Source: Sphingosinicella microcystinivorans (GTDB lineage: Bacteria; Pseudomonadota; Alphaproteobacteria; Sphingomonadales; Sphingomonadaceae). From it: a DNA stretch of 64,000 nt. Under the pieces are notes generated by a model. That model had not been told where the DNA came from, made no database searches, and was given only the letters and a program-made list of their open reading frames with translations. Each line of letters starts with the position of its first letter. Positions within the stretch are counted from its first letter, which is position 1. The position numbers and the translations under genes are program-made. The stretch lies in contig NZ_RBWX01000008.1 of NCBI RefSeq assembly GCF_003634215.1, positions 614,047 through 678,046 of the forward strand, in the 5' to 3' direction. Positions 18,368 to 27,045 of the stretch are shown here, one piece after another.

Positions 18368-19279
18368 ATGAGCGACGAACCTCCGAGTAGCAGCGGCGAC
18401 CAGCCGTTCCGACCCCTTCTCCGCGCCTTGCGGAGCCTGATCTTCGGGCGTAGCGCCGAAGCCACGCTGCGCGAGAGCATCGAGGAAGCGCTGGAGGATC
18501 ACGCCGGCGACACCCCCGAAGGCGACGATCTCTCCGAAACCGAGCGCCTGATGCTGCGGAATCTTCTCGATTTCGGCGAGCGGCGCGTGGGTGACGTCAT
18601 GGTGCCGCGCGGGGAGATCATCGCCTGCGATGTCGAGGACAGTTTCCAGACACTGGTCGCCGCCTTCGTTGATGCAGGCCACAGCCGTTTGCCGGTTTTC
18701 CGCGAATCGCTCGACGACGTGATCGGCATGATCCACGTGAAGGATGTCTACGCCGTGATCGCGGGCGAGGGGCGCAGCGCCAATGTGGAGGCGGAGAGCC
18801 TGCTGCGACCGGTGCTGTTCGTGCCGCCGGCGATGCGCGTGCTCGATCTGCTCGCGCGGATGCGGCAGGGGCGCACACACATGGCGATCGTCGTTGATGA
18901 ATACGGCGGCACCGACGGGCTCGTGACCATCGAGGATCTCGTCGAGGAGATCGTCGGCGACATTGCCGACGAGCACGACGAGGAAGAGGCCGAAGCGATC
19001 ACGCCGCTGCCGGACGGCGGCTTCGAGGTTGATGCGCGGGTCGATATCGAGGCGCTGGAGAAGGCGACGGGAGCGCCGCTTTCGGAAGCGGCGGACGGCG
19101 ACGTCGATACCGTGGGCGGCCTTGTGTTCATGCTCGCCGGTCACATCCCGGCGATCGGCGAGATCGTGGAGCATCCGGGCGGATGGTCGTTCGAGGTGAC
19201 CGCCGGCGACGAGCGCAAGATCGAGCGCGTGCGCGCCTGGCCGCCCGCCGCGGTTGCGGCCGCGGCCGGCGGGGCGTGA
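18368..19279 (+). CDS. CBS-domain CorC/HlyC-type transporter-associated protein
   Basis: A 303-residue soluble protein: an acidic N-terminal segment, a pair of CBS domains (VMVPRGEIIACDVEDSF, then SRLPVFRE, then MAIVVDEYGGTDGLVT) and a C-terminal CorC_HlyC domain (about 215-290; VDTVGGLVFMLAGHIP). It lacks the membrane DUF21 domain, so it belongs to the short CorC class associated with Mg/Co efflux. It sits directly before lnt, overlapping by GTGA, exactly as in the ybeZ-ybeY-corC-lnt cluster of enterobacteria. Confidence 0.93.
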   Translation: MSDEPPSSSGDQPFRPLLRALRSLIFGRSAEATLRESIEEALEDHAGDTPEGDDLSETERLMLRNLLDFGERRVGDVMVPRGEIIACDVEDSFQTLVAAFVDAGHSRLPVFRESLDDVIGMIHVKDVYAVIAGEGRSANVEAESLLRPVLFVPPAMRVLDLLARMRQGRTHMAIVVDEYGGTDGLVTIEDLVEEIVGDIADEHDEEEAEAITPLPDGGFEVDARVDIEALEKATGAPLSEAADGDVDTVGGLVFMLAGHIPAIGEIVEHPGGWSFEVTAGDERKIERVRAWPPAAVAAAAGGA

Positions 19280-20775
19280 CACCCCGCGCGAGGCTGACAC
19301 GGCTCGGCCTGTTGTTCGGCGCGGGCATTGTCAGCAGCCTTGGCTTCGCGCCGTGGAACCTCTGGCCGCTGACGCTGATCGGCTTTGCCTGGCTGATCCG
19401 GGAAACCGCGACGACCAGGACGTGGCGTCAGGCGGCCAAGGCGGGGTGGGTGTTCGGGTTCGGGCACTTCCTGCTGGGGACCCACTGGATCGCGCAGGCG
19501 TTTCAGTATCAGCAGGACATGCCCGCGTGGACGGGCTGGATCGGCGTGGTGCTGCTTGCCGCCTACCTCGCGGTGTTCCCGGCGATAACGGTCGTGGTGG
19601 CGAGACGCTTCGGCGCGGGGCTGCCGCGGGTGCTGGGCTTCGCAGGATGCTGGACGATCGCGGAGGCCGTGCGCGGCGTTCTCTTTTCCGGCTTCCCGTG
19701 GAATCCGCTCGGCGCGGTCGCGCTGCCGATGGCGGGGCTGGGGCAGGGTGCGGCGCTTGTCGGCGGGCTCGGGCTTTCGGCGGTGATCCTGCTCGCGGCG
19801 GGCGGGCTCTCTCTCCTCCTTGAACGGCAATGGCGCACGGGCGCCGCGATCATCGGGCTGACGGCGGCGGCGGCGCTTGCCGGGCTGATCTCGCTGAGGA
19901 CGCCCACGCCGCTTACGGCCACGCGCCTCAATATCGTGCAGGCCGACATCGGACAGGACGAGAAATGGTCCGAAGACGGCGTCGCGCGCGCGGCTGCCAA
20001 ATATCTGAAACTCTCGCCCGCACCGACACGCGCGGCGCGACTGCTCATCTGGCCAGAAGCCGCAATCCCCGACCTGCTCGACGAAATGCCCGCGATGCGG
20101 AGGAGGCTCGGCGCGCATCTGGGGCCCAACGACCTGATGCTGCTCGGCGCGCTGAAAGCGATCCGCACGGACGACGGCAGAGCGATCGCGGCGCGCAACA
20201 GCCTGTTCGTGCTCGACAGCGAAGGCGCCATCCTCGCGCGCTACGACAAGAAACGACTGGTGCCGTTCGGCGAATTCCTGCCTGCACGACCGCTGCTGAA
20301 TGCGATCGGGCTCGACCGACTGGCACCCGGCGCACTCGATTTCTGGCCCGGACCGGGGCCGCGCACGCTGCCGCTTCCAAGCGGCTTCCCGGCGGTCGGC
20401 CCGCTGATCTGCTATGAAGTGATCTTCGACGGCCGCGTAACCGAGGCTGGTTATCGCCCGGCCTGGCTGCTCAATGTTTCCAACGACGCCTGGTTCGCGG
20501 GCGCGGGCGCGGAAATGCACCTGGCGCAGGCGCGCCTGCGCAGCATCGAAGAGGGGCTGCCGATGGCACGATCGACGCCCACAGGCATCAGCGCGGTGAT
20601 CGACGCGAACGGCCGCGTGACGGCCTCGATGCCGCGCGGACAGGCAGGGACGATCGACGCGCGCCTGCCGGCGGCGAACCCGCCGACGCTGTTCAGCCAT
20701 ACCGGCCGCATCCTGCCGGTGCTGCTTGCCGCGGTGCTGATGCTTCTCGGCTGGAGATTCGGCCGCATGCGCTGA
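19276..20775 (+). CDS. lnt: apolipoprotein N-acyltransferase
   Basis: Inner-membrane enzyme that N-acylates the diacylglyceryl-cysteine of lipoproteins, the last step of lipoprotein maturation. It has an N-terminal bundle of hydrophobic segments (residues about 8-200) and a periplasmic nitrilase domain with the catalytic triad in place: Glu261 (WPEAAIP), Lys325 (YDKKRLVPFGEFLP) and Cys379 (PLICYEVIF); one more hydrophobic segment is at the C-terminus. The GTG start overlaps the preceding stop codon. Confidence 0.96.
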   Translation: MTPRARLTRLGLLFGAGIVSSLGFAPWNLWPLTLIGFAWLIRETATTRTWRQAAKAGWVFGFGHFLLGTHWIAQAFQYQQDMPAWTGWIGVVLLAAYLAVFPAITVVVARRFGAGLPRVLGFAGCWTIAEAVRGVLFSGFPWNPLGAVALPMAGLGQGAALVGGLGLSAVILLAAGGLSLLLERQWRTGAAIIGLTAAAALAGLISLRTPTPLTATRLNIVQADIGQDEKWSEDGVARAAAKYLKLSPAPTRAARLLIWPEAAIPDLLDEMPAMRRRLGAHLGPNDLMLLGALKAIRTDDGRAIAARNSLFVLDSEGAILARYDKKRLVPFGEFLPARPLLNAIGLDRLAPGALDFWPGPGPRTLPLPSGFPAVGPLICYEVIFDGRVTEAGYRPAWLLNVSNDAWFAGAGAEMHLAQARLRSIEEGLPMARSTPTGISAVIDANGRVTASMPRGQAGTIDARLPAANPPTLFSHTGRILPVLLAAVLMLLGWRFGRMR

Positions 20776-20797
20776 CGCCTTGCACACCGGAACGGAT

Positions 20798-20827
20798 GCA
20801 AATACACCCGCTATGGTTGTATTCTGC
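20798..20827. promoter_or_regulatory. palindromic operator-like site before the XRE gene
   Basis: Arms GCAAATACA and TGTATTCTGC face each other across 11 bases and pair except for one extra C. The site lies 15-44 bases before the start of the XRE gene, a position suited to autorepression. Confidence 0.4.
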
Positions 20828-20841
20828 CCCACCCCGGAGCC

Positions 20842-21234
20842 ATGCCGAGCGAGCCCATCCACCCTGTCGACCTTCACGTGGGCAAACGCCTGCGCAAAAG
20901 CCGCACGGCGTGCGGGGTGACGCAGGCCGAACTCGGCGCGGACCTCGGCATCAGCGCGCAGCAGGTGCAGAAATACGAAAACGGCAGCAACCGCATCAGC
21001 GCCAGCAAACTGTTCGAGATCGCGGGGCGGCTCGGCACCGGCATCGACTGGTTTTTCGAAGGGCTGGACACACCCCGCGCACTGGTGCTGGCTGAAACGC
21101 AGGACGCATTCGAAGCGCCGCCAAGCACCCACGAGCAGACCCGCGCGCTGATCGCCGCGTTCAAGGCGCTGCCCGACGATGCAGCGCGCGCGGATGCGCT
21201 CTTTGACATGCAGACCCGCGCCAAGAAGACATAA
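20842..21234 (+). CDS. XRE-family transcriptional regulator upstream of metK
   Basis: A 130-residue regulator with an N-terminal helix-turn-helix ([20 protein letters not shown] then [20 protein letters not shown]), a linker (IDWFFEGL) and a helical C-terminal region. Small XRE regulators of this kind often precede metK in sphingomonads, suggesting control of methionine/SAM genes, but this is inference from position. A palindromic site precedes it and 82 bases separate it from metK. Confidence 0.85.
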   Translation: MPSEPIHPVDLHVGKRLRKSRTACGVTQAELGADLGISAQQVQKYENGSNRISASKLFEIAGRLGTGIDWFFEGLDTPRALVLAETQDAFEAPPSTHEQTRALIAAFKALPDDAARADALFDMQTRAKKT

Positions 21235-21316
21235 ACGATTCTTTATGTCCGCTTGCGCGGGACGTGCGGCGGCGCTAGACCGTGGCGGTCCAAGAGTTGT
21301 TTCAGGAAAAAGACGC

Positions 21317-22534
21317 ATGGCGCGCAGCGACTACATCTTCACGTCGGAATCGGTTTCTGAAGGCCACCCCGACAAGGTTGCAGACCAGATTTCGGACGCG
21401 ATCGTCGATCTGTTCCTTTCGAAAGATCCCGAAGCGCGCATCGCCTGCGAAACGCTGACGACGACACAGCTCGTGGTGCTGGCGGGCGAAATCCGCTGCA
21501 AGGGCGTCTACGAGAATGGCGCATGGGCACCGGGCGCGCTCGACGAGATTGAAAAGACCGTACGCGAGACGGTGAAGCGCATCGGATACGCGCAGGACGG
21601 CTTCCACTGGGAAGAGTTCCGCTTTGAAAACAACCTCCACGGCCAGTCCGCGCACATCGCGCAGGGTGTCGACGAGGCGGGCAACAAGGACGAGGGCGCG
21701 GGCGACCAGGGCATCATGTTCGGCTACGCGACCGACGAGACGCCCGACCTGATGCCGGCGACGCTCGACTACAGCCACAAGATCCTCGCCCGGCTGGCGG
21801 CGGACCGCCATTCGGGCGCGGCGCCATTCCTGGAGCCGGACAGCAAGAGCCAGGTGACGCTGCGCTACGCGGGCGGCGTGCCCGTGGAAGCGACCGCGCT
21901 CGTCGTTTCGACGCAGCACGCACCGGGCTATTTCTGGCACGGCGGCGAAGGCGACCCGGACAAGTTCAAGATTCTGCACGACTATGTGATGGGCGTGTTC
22001 AAGGACGTGCTGCCCGACGGCTTCGTTACCGAAAAGACGGCAATCCACGTGAACCCCACGGGCCGCTTCGAGATCGGCGGACCGGACGGCGACGCCGGGC
22101 TGACGGGCCGTAAGATCATCGTCGACACCTACGGCGGCGCCTCCCCCCACGGCGGCGGCGCGTTCAGCGGCAAGGACCCGACGAAGGTGGACCGCTCGGC
22201 CGCGTACATCACGCGCTATCTTGCGAAGAACATCGTCGCCGCCGGCCTCGCCAAGCGCTGCACGATCCAGCTCTCCTACGCGATCGGCGTCGCCGAGCCG
22301 CTGTCGCTCTATGTCGACCTGCACGGCACCGGCACGGTGGACGAAGCGAAGCTGGAAACGGTGATCCCGCAGCTCGTGCGCCTGACGCCCAAGGGCATCC
22401 GCGAACACCTGGGCCTCAACAAGCCGATCTACAGCCGCACCGCCGCCTACGGGCATTTCGGGCGGAAGCCGGAGGGCGACTTCTTCCCGTGGGAGAAGAC
22501 CGATCTGGTGGCGAAGCTGAAGGCGGCGGTTTAA
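21317..22534 (+). CDS. metK: S-adenosylmethionine synthetase
   Basis: Makes S-adenosylmethionine from methionine and ATP in the cytoplasm. Motifs: [20 protein letters not shown] at the N-terminus (methionine and ATP contacts), [12 protein letters not shown] in the middle, and [18 protein letters not shown] toward the C-terminus. The ATG at 21317 follows AGGAAAAAG. The 405-residue length is that of the alphaproteobacterial form. In many relatives trmB follows metK; here degraded and foreign sequence follows instead. Confidence 0.97.
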   Translation: MARSDYIFTSESVSEGHPDKVADQISDAIVDLFLSKDPEARIACETLTTTQLVVLAGEIRCKGVYENGAWAPGALDEIEKTVRETVKRIGYAQDGFHWEEFRFENNLHGQSAHIAQGVDEAGNKDEGAGDQGIMFGYATDETPDLMPATLDYSHKILARLAADRHSGAAPFLEPDSKSQVTLRYAGGVPVEATALVVSTQHAPGYFWHGGEGDPDKFKILHDYVMGVFKDVLPDGFVTEKTAIHVNPTGRFEIGGPDGDAGLTGRKIIVDTYGGASPHGGGAFSGKDPTKVDRSAAYITRYLAKNIVAAGLAKRCTIQLSYAIGVAEPLSLYVDLHGTGTVDEAKLETVIPQLVRLTPKGIREHLGLNKPIYSRTAAYGHFGRKPEGDFFPWEKTDLVAKLKAAV

Positions 22535-22707
22535 GGAGAACGCGCCTCCTCCGCTTCCCCATCGAAAGCGCAAGAACTGGGATAAGTGTTCCGTTGCCAG
22601 CCCCGGAATGGGCCAAGAAACATCCCGCGTACCCAACATTCGTATGATTTGGGGTACCCGATCTGCAGATCGGGTACCAATATGGACGTGGCCCACGTGC
22701 GTACTGC

Positions 22708-23171
22708 ATGGGGGACGGGATACGCAAAAGTGTCTATCCTGTTGCCGCCAGTCTGATAGCGATTCCTGCGGCGCCTGCCGCCGCAGAAGCCGACCAGAAT
22801 CGCTGGATCAACTGGAGCCGGGTAGAGGCGAATGGCAGATCGAATGGCTGGGCGTTTTCGGCGGCGAAGGCAAGCAGGGTTTCGAGCTTCTGGCGGGTGT
22901 CATGGACCAGCTAGTGATCGGAGCAGAAATCGAATTCGCAGGCCTCCGCGACGGACTATCGTTCGATTGGGCGTCCGCCATCCTAATGTGGCGCTTCACC
23001 GATCCAGAGGAAAAGCCCGTTGGGTTGGTCTCATGAGTGAGGTGGCTGTGGTCGCGGCGACGCGACATCGGCGTTGAAAGCGAAGTTGAAATCGGCCTCG
23101 CTTGGCTGGAGAAACTCGAAGGGGAAGGTTCGCCCTCCGAAGCTCGTATTTTTGTTCAGGTTACCTTTTGA
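22708..23171 (+). pseudogene. frameshifted signal-peptide protein (decayed)
   Basis: A start MGDGIRKSVYPVAASLIAIP leads into a typical signal peptide (AAPAAAEA), then coding sense jumps to a second frame (LDQLEPGRGEWQIEWLGVFG, FELLAGVMDQLVIGAEIEF, WRFTDPEEKPVGL). A TGA at 23034-23036 interrupts that frame, which then resumes with DIGVESEVEIGLAWLEKLEG up to a stop at 23169-23171. I read at least one frameshift near 22800 and a compensating indel pair around 23030-23055. The intact ancestor was probably a secreted or periplasmic protein; its family is not recognised with certainty. The 3' part is cut off where AT-rich DNA begins. Confidence 0.65.
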
Positions 23172-23271
23172 TCGATATCAGCAATACAACGACGTTCGCC
23201 GCGCCAAAGACTTACGTCACGGTTTTGATCGAAAACAAATTGGAAGGATCATTTTTAAAGGGATTCCAACA

Positions 23272-23742
23272 ATGTCTCTAAGAGATAATTACAAGACAAC
23301 ATCCTATAATATGCTGGAGTCTGTTGGTTTATTTTTAACCATCTCTAATAGGGACAAAAAATTGTTTACATTGCCATCTGATGATGGTGATCATTACATC
23401 AGGTTCTTTACTCCACAATTTAAAAGTTATCACAAAGAGCGCGTTCTTTGGGGCCATGTTGGGAGCTTAGACGCAAAAATTCTATTATGTTCCAATGATA
23501 ATATTTCATTTCATGATTATATTATTATGTCTGTTATGATAGTAAATTTTCCTGGGCTGACGAATCCACCATTTATTGGAAAATCCAATGATGATGATTT
23601 ACATTGGTGCCGTCTTATAAAAAATGTTGCCGAACAATTTCCGAAATGCAGAAATCATCTAGAAAACATTCTTACAGAAAGAAAAATCATCTGCGGCGTA
23701 AGAATAGATAAAAGAGATATATCAGATTCATTTTTTCAATAG
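23272..23742 (+). CDS. AT-rich orphan gene, unknown function
   Basis: A 156-residue protein beginning MSLRDNYKTTSYNMLESVGL, with an AAAGGGA ribosome site eight bases before the ATG. The open frame continues upstream to a TTG at 23074, but that part covers the decayed neighbour. Its base composition is far more AT-rich than anything around it and its codon use is dominated by A/T endings, a clear sign of recent transfer from a low-GC donor. The protein has mixed hydrophobic strands (HDYIIMSVMIVNFPGL), no signal peptide and no motif I recognise. It could be the intact remnant of a larger insertion. Confidence 0.55.
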   Translation: MSLRDNYKTTSYNMLESVGLFLTISNRDKKLFTLPSDDGDHYIRFFTPQFKSYHKERVLWGHVGSLDAKILLCSNDNISFHDYIIMSVMIVNFPGLTNPPFIGKSNDDDLHWCRLIKNVAEQFPKCRNHLENILTERKIICGVRIDKRDISDSFFQ

Positions 23743-24014
23743 GCGCATGTGCGTCAAAGTAGTGCATTTTTTGAAGAAATATTCTTGCCGAACACCTGTC
23801 ACCAAAACAAATATTGACAGAAGCATTTAAAGCTCGTTCCCCGCAATCAAACTATCACACAGAACCCGCACCGCCCCCCCCCCGAACAGCGGCGCGAACT
23901 TCCTTGCAAGAAATCCTGCCCACTCCGCTGTCGGGTCAGCAATCGGATAAAAGGCGTTCGCACGAAACCCTCGAAAGCGGGGCGTAGGGTGGGCCGAAGC
24001 CCACCCCAAACCCC
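23743..24014. other. non-coding stretch with poly-C tract and hairpin
   Basis: Composition changes from AT-rich to GC-rich here. It holds a run of ten C at 23874-23883 and a perfect hairpin GGGTGGGC-CGAA-GCCCACCC at 23987-24006, close to the stop of the OmpA-like remnant. No convincing gene is present. Confidence 0.5.
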
Positions 24015-24183
24015 TTAAATCCCGTCGAGGCCCTTGCTGACGAGAATGTTGACCGTGACGCGGCGGTTCTGAGCCTTGCCTTCGGCGGAGTCGTTGCTTG
24101 CCGCCCGTAAAGGCCCGAGAATTTCTTTGTAAGAAACCTCCTGTCGCTGCGACTGTCCCTTCACGACCCATGCGTGGAGTTTT
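24015..24183 (-). pseudogene. C-terminal remnant of an OmpA-family protein
   Basis: Reading leftward, the last 56 codons are open and end at a proper stop, with AASNDSAEGKAQNRRVTVNI followed by LVSKGLDGI, the unmistakable end of an OmpA-type peptidoglycan-binding domain (the NRRVTV motif). No start codon or N-terminal part exists: upstream the frame runs into the 5' end of the sigma-factor gene on the other strand. The gene was therefore truncated when this junction formed. Confidence 0.7.
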
Positions 24184-24186
24184 TGG

Positions 24187-24723
24187 ATGAGCGGCCCAGT
24201 AGGCCAGAGCGAGCGGCAGGATGCGCTGTATGCGGACGCGGCAGCGGCGCATGGCGGCATGATCGCCCGGCTTTCGGCGGGCTATGAGGCGGACCCCGCG
24301 CTGCGCGAGGATCTGGAGCAGGAGATTCACCTTCAGCTTTGGCGGAGCTTCGCAAGCTTCGCGGGGCAGTGCAGCCTTTCCACATGGGTACATCGCATCG
24401 CGCACAACGTGGGCGCGCGGCATGTGCAACGCGCGGTGCGGACGAAGCCCGGCGCCTTCGTGGACCTTGACGGCATCGACATCGCCGATGGCCGCGCGGG
24501 GCCGGAGGAACGCGCAGACACCGGGGCGACGCTTGAGAGACTCTATGGGCTGATCTGGCGGCTGCGGCCCATCGACCGGCAGGTGCTGCTGCTCCACCTT
24601 GAAGAGGTGGACGCCGCCGCGAGCGCAGAGATCACCGGGCTGACACCGGGCGCCATCGCCACGCGCATCCATCGCATCAAGGCGCTGCTCGCCCGGCAAT
24701 TCGCGGAAGGGAATCGACCGTGA
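24187..24723 (+). CDS. ECF-type RNA polymerase sigma factor
   Basis: A 178-residue sigma-70 family protein with only regions 2 and 4. Region 2: DLEQEIHLQLWRSFASFAGQ and STWVHRIAHNVGARHVQR. Region 4: ERLYGLIWRLRPIDRQVLLL and ITGLTPGAIATRIHRIKALL. A TGGAG site precedes the ATG by seven bases. It is coupled through GTGA to a small membrane protein that may act as its anti-sigma factor, and a peptidase gene follows. The start lies right at a truncation junction, so the native promoter may have been altered. Confidence 0.88.
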   Translation: MSGPVGQSERQDALYADAAAAHGGMIARLSAGYEADPALREDLEQEIHLQLWRSFASFAGQCSLSTWVHRIAHNVGARHVQRAVRTKPGAFVDLDGIDIADGRAGPEERADTGATLERLYGLIWRLRPIDRQVLLLHLEEVDAAASAEITGLTPGAIATRIHRIKALLARQFAEGNRP

Positions 24724-25307
24724 CCGACACGAACGACACAAGCGCAATGGGCGCATTGTGGAAGGCGCAGGCCATGCAGCCGCGCGTGCTGCCCGCAGAC
24801 GAGATTCACCGGCGGCACGCCGCGCTCGAACGCCGCGTGGGGCGGCGAAACCTCATCGAGTATCTGACGGCTGCAATGATGATCGTTGGCATTGTGGGCC
24901 TCGTTCTCCTCGACATACGGCTTGGTGCATTCGGCGGGCGTTCGATCGGCCTGATCCTGCTGGGGATCGGCGGCGGCGTTGTGGCGTGGCAGCTTCATCG
25001 GCGCACGGGCGGACGCGCCGCGATCGACGGCGCGCAGCCGAGCATCGAAGCCTATCGCCACACGCTTCGGCGGGAACGCGACGCGCTTGCATCCGTCGCG
25101 CGCTGGTACATCGGGCCATTGGTGCCCGGTATGGCGACGATCTACGTGAGCGCGTTCCTGAAGGTGCCGCCGGGCGGGCGTCTGCTCGTGATCGCCCTTG
25201 CCGCCGCGACGGCGATTGCAATGATCTGGGTCATTCGCCTGAACCGGCGCGGCGCCGAGGCGATGGCCGCCGAACTCGAAAGCCACGACCGTTTTTCGAA
25301 CCTGTGA
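24720..25307 (+). CDS. four-helix membrane protein, candidate anti-sigma factor
   Basis: A 195-residue protein with a GTG start inside the sigma-factor stop. The N-terminal cytoplasmic stretch of about 45 residues is followed by two hydrophobic segments (LTAAMMIVGIVGLVLLDIRL and SIGLILLGIGGGVVAW), a polar loop with RRERDALASVARWYIGPLVP, and two more (about 118-135 and 142-160). No known anti-sigma zinc motif is visible. Its job as partner of the sigma factor is inferred only from coupling. Confidence 0.6.
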   Translation: MTDTNDTSAMGALWKAQAMQPRVLPADEIHRRHAALERRVGRRNLIEYLTAAMMIVGIVGLVLLDIRLGAFGGRSIGLILLGIGGGVVAWQLHRRTGGRAAIDGAQPSIEAYRHTLRRERDALASVARWYIGPLVPGMATIYVSAFLKVPPGGRLLVIALAAATAIAMIWVIRLNRRGAEAMAAELESHDRFSNL

Positions 25308-25319
25308 AGGAGTTCTGTT

Positions 25320-26309
25320 TTGCACGCTTCAATGATCGCCGCACTGCTCGCCATGGCCGCAGCAGGCACCGCCCAGCCCCAATCCGCCACCGAGCGGGGG
25401 CGCGCGCTTTCGGATTGGTCATCGCCTGAGAGCGTCGCCGCGCTGGCGGCGACGGCATCCCCCGAACTGAAGGCGCGGATCGATGCCGGGGGCGGGCCTG
25501 CAGCCTTTTCCACCGCCATCGCAGGGCAGATGGGCAAGCAGACGCAGGTGTTCGACGAGGTGGAAATGGCCATCAACGGGCTGACGTTCTACCAGCGGCT
25601 TGCCGCCTATGAGCGCGCACCCGCCGCGATGAGCATGGTGGTGTGGGACGAAAAGGGCACCGTGGTCGCCGCGACCGTGCAACCCTCCGCACCGCCGCCC
25701 GCAGCGCCAGCCGCGGGGACGGGCGTCTCCGTCCGCCCGCCGTTCGCTGCGCCGCGCGAGGGCACCTGGCTTACTTTCTGGGGCGGGCGCAACCTTGCCC
25801 GCAATTACCACATGGTCGCGCCCGCGCAGACTTATGCGTTCGATCTGCTGGTGGTGAAGGACGGCAAGAGTTTTTCCGGCCCCGCGAACGAACATGCATC
25901 CTATTATTGCTGGAATGAGCCGGTGCTCGCGGCGGCAGACGGCGTCGTTACCGAGGCTGTCGACGGGCTTCCCGACATGGCGATCGGCGACTTGAGCGCC
26001 AAGGCGGCGGCGGGCAACCACGTGATCGTCCGCGTCGGGCCGGAGCAGCACGCGCTCGTTGCGCACCTGCAGAACGGCTCGGTGAAGGTGAAGGCGGGCG
26101 ACACCGTGAAGGCGGGGCAGCCGCTCGGCCTGTGCGGCAACAGCGGGCGCACATCGGAACCGCACATCCATTTCCACGTGCAGACGGGCGCGACTTTCGC
26201 CGACGGCGGCACGGGCCTGCCCGCGACCTTCCATGACATGCTGGTGGACGGACGGCCGGTGCGCGACGGCGAACCGGTGCGCGGGCAAAGCATCGCGGTG
26301 ACGGAATAG
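25320..26309 (+). CDS. exported M23-family (LytM-type) metallopeptidase
   Basis: A 329-residue protein with a short signal peptide (MIAALLAMAAAGTAQPQ) and a helical N-terminal region. A Pro/Ala-rich linker near residue 125 leads to a C-terminal peptidase M23 domain: NYHMVAPAQTYAFDLLV holds the first His and the Asp ligand, and SEPHIHFHVQ the HxH. Such enzymes cut peptidoglycan cross-bridges in the periplasm. The TTG at 25320 is placed ideally behind AAGGAG; an ATG four codons later is an alternative. A Cys-containing loop (ASYYCWNEPVLAAADG) precedes the core. It is third in the sigma-factor operon. Confidence 0.85.
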   Translation: MHASMIAALLAMAAAGTAQPQSATERGRALSDWSSPESVAALAATASPELKARIDAGGGPAAFSTAIAGQMGKQTQVFDEVEMAINGLTFYQRLAAYERAPAAMSMVVWDEKGTVVAATVQPSAPPPAAPAAGTGVSVRPPFAAPREGTWLTFWGGRNLARNYHMVAPAQTYAFDLLVVKDGKSFSGPANEHASYYCWNEPVLAAADGVVTEAVDGLPDMAIGDLSAKAAAGNHVIVRVGPEQHALVAHLQNGSVKVKAGDTVKAGQPLGLCGNSGRTSEPHIHFHVQTGATFADGGTGLPATFHDMLVDGRPVRDGEPVRGQSIAVTE

Positions 26310-26311
26310 GC

Positions 26312-26596
26312 CTAAAGCGCGTCGATCGCCTTCGCCATCTCGATATCGCGCATCGAAAGCCCGCCCGCGTCGTGCGTAGTGAGCAGGATATCGACGCGGT
26401 TCCACACGTTCGACCATTCGGGGTGATGGTCCGCCTTTTCGGCGAGCAGCGCCACGCGGCTCATGAAGCCGAACGCTTGCGAAAAATCCTTGAAGCGGAA
26501 GCTGCGGGTGATGCCGTCTCGCCCCTCGGCGAGTTTCCATGCCGGGAGATCCGCGAGATGCGCTGCGCGTTCGGCGTCGGCAAGTTTCTTCACCAT
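26312..26596 (-). CDS. phhB: pterin-4a-carbinolamine dehydratase
   Basis: A 94-residue enzyme that dehydrates 4a-hydroxytetrahydrobiopterin, recycling the cofactor of phenylalanine hydroxylase. The active-site signature [20 protein letters not shown] with the following TTHDAGGLS is intact. The ATG at 26596 has a GGAGGA site; a longer start would add an Arg-rich tail. No phenylalanine hydroxylase is nearby. Confidence 0.93.
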   Translation of the reverse strand: MVKKLADAERAAHLADLPAWKLAEGRDGITRSFRFKDFSQAFGFMSRVALLAEKADHHPEWSNVWNRVDILLTTHDAGGLSMRDIEMAKAIDAL

Positions 26597-26646
26597 GGCT
26601 GTCCTCCTGCTGGCGCGGCGGCATGCGACCACCTATGTCGTGGAGC

Positions 26647-27045
26647 ATGACCGTACGTCAAACCCTCGCGCCTTCGCTGGATGATATCGAAGCGCTGGCG
26701 CGCGCCGCCATATCGCGGCTTCCGGAACTGTTTCAGGCGCACCTCGGCGCGGTGGTGCTGCGCATCGAGGATTTCCCCGACCAAGACGTGTGCCGCGACA
26801 TGAACCTGGAAAGCGAGTTCGACCTGCTCGGGCTCTATCAGGGCCATGCGGTTGGGCGGTCCGTGGATGTTTCGGGCGCGCTGCCCGATACGGTCTATCT
26901 CTACCGGCGCCCGATCCTGGACCTGTGGGCCGAGGGCGAAGAGAGCCTGGAGCATATCGTGACGCACGTGCTGGTGCACGAGGTGGGCCACCACTTCGGG
27001 CTTTCCGATGACGACATGCACCGAATCGAGGATTCAGCGCTCTAA
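26647..27045 (+). CDS. zincin-like metallopeptidase family protein (DUF1025 type)
   Basis: A 132-residue protein with a C-terminal HEVGHHFGLSDDDMHRIE motif: HExxH plus a downstream acidic residue, as in the minimal zincin family of small bacterial proteins. The middle stretch FDLLGLYQGHAVGRSVDVSG is also conserved in that family. No signal peptide, so cytoplasmic. Peptidase activity is plausible but substrates are unknown. Its end overlaps the convergent cobB by 12 bases. Confidence 0.88.
   Translation: MTVRQTLAPSLDDIEALARAAISRLPELFQAHLGAVVLRIEDFPDQDVCRDMNLESEFDLLGLYQGHAVGRSVDVSGALPDTVYLYRRPILDLWAEGEESLEHIVTHVLVHEVGHHFGLSDDDMHRIEDSAL

Noticed and set aside
21235..21316. SAM-type riboswitch before metK
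   Set aside because: The 82-base leader shows only a small GACCG/CGGTC hairpin and does not match the SAM-II, SAM-V or SAM/SAH consensus features I know.
19141..21318. Open frame of 725 codons on the minus strand opposite lnt and the XRE gene
   Set aside because: Same reason: an antisense shadow of genes with intact catalytic motifs, no ribosome site and a low-complexity Arg-rich product.
23074..23271. N-terminal extension of the AT-rich gene from a TTG
   Set aside because: This part overlaps the decayed upstream gene in another frame and has no ribosome site, whereas the ATG at 23272 has a good one.
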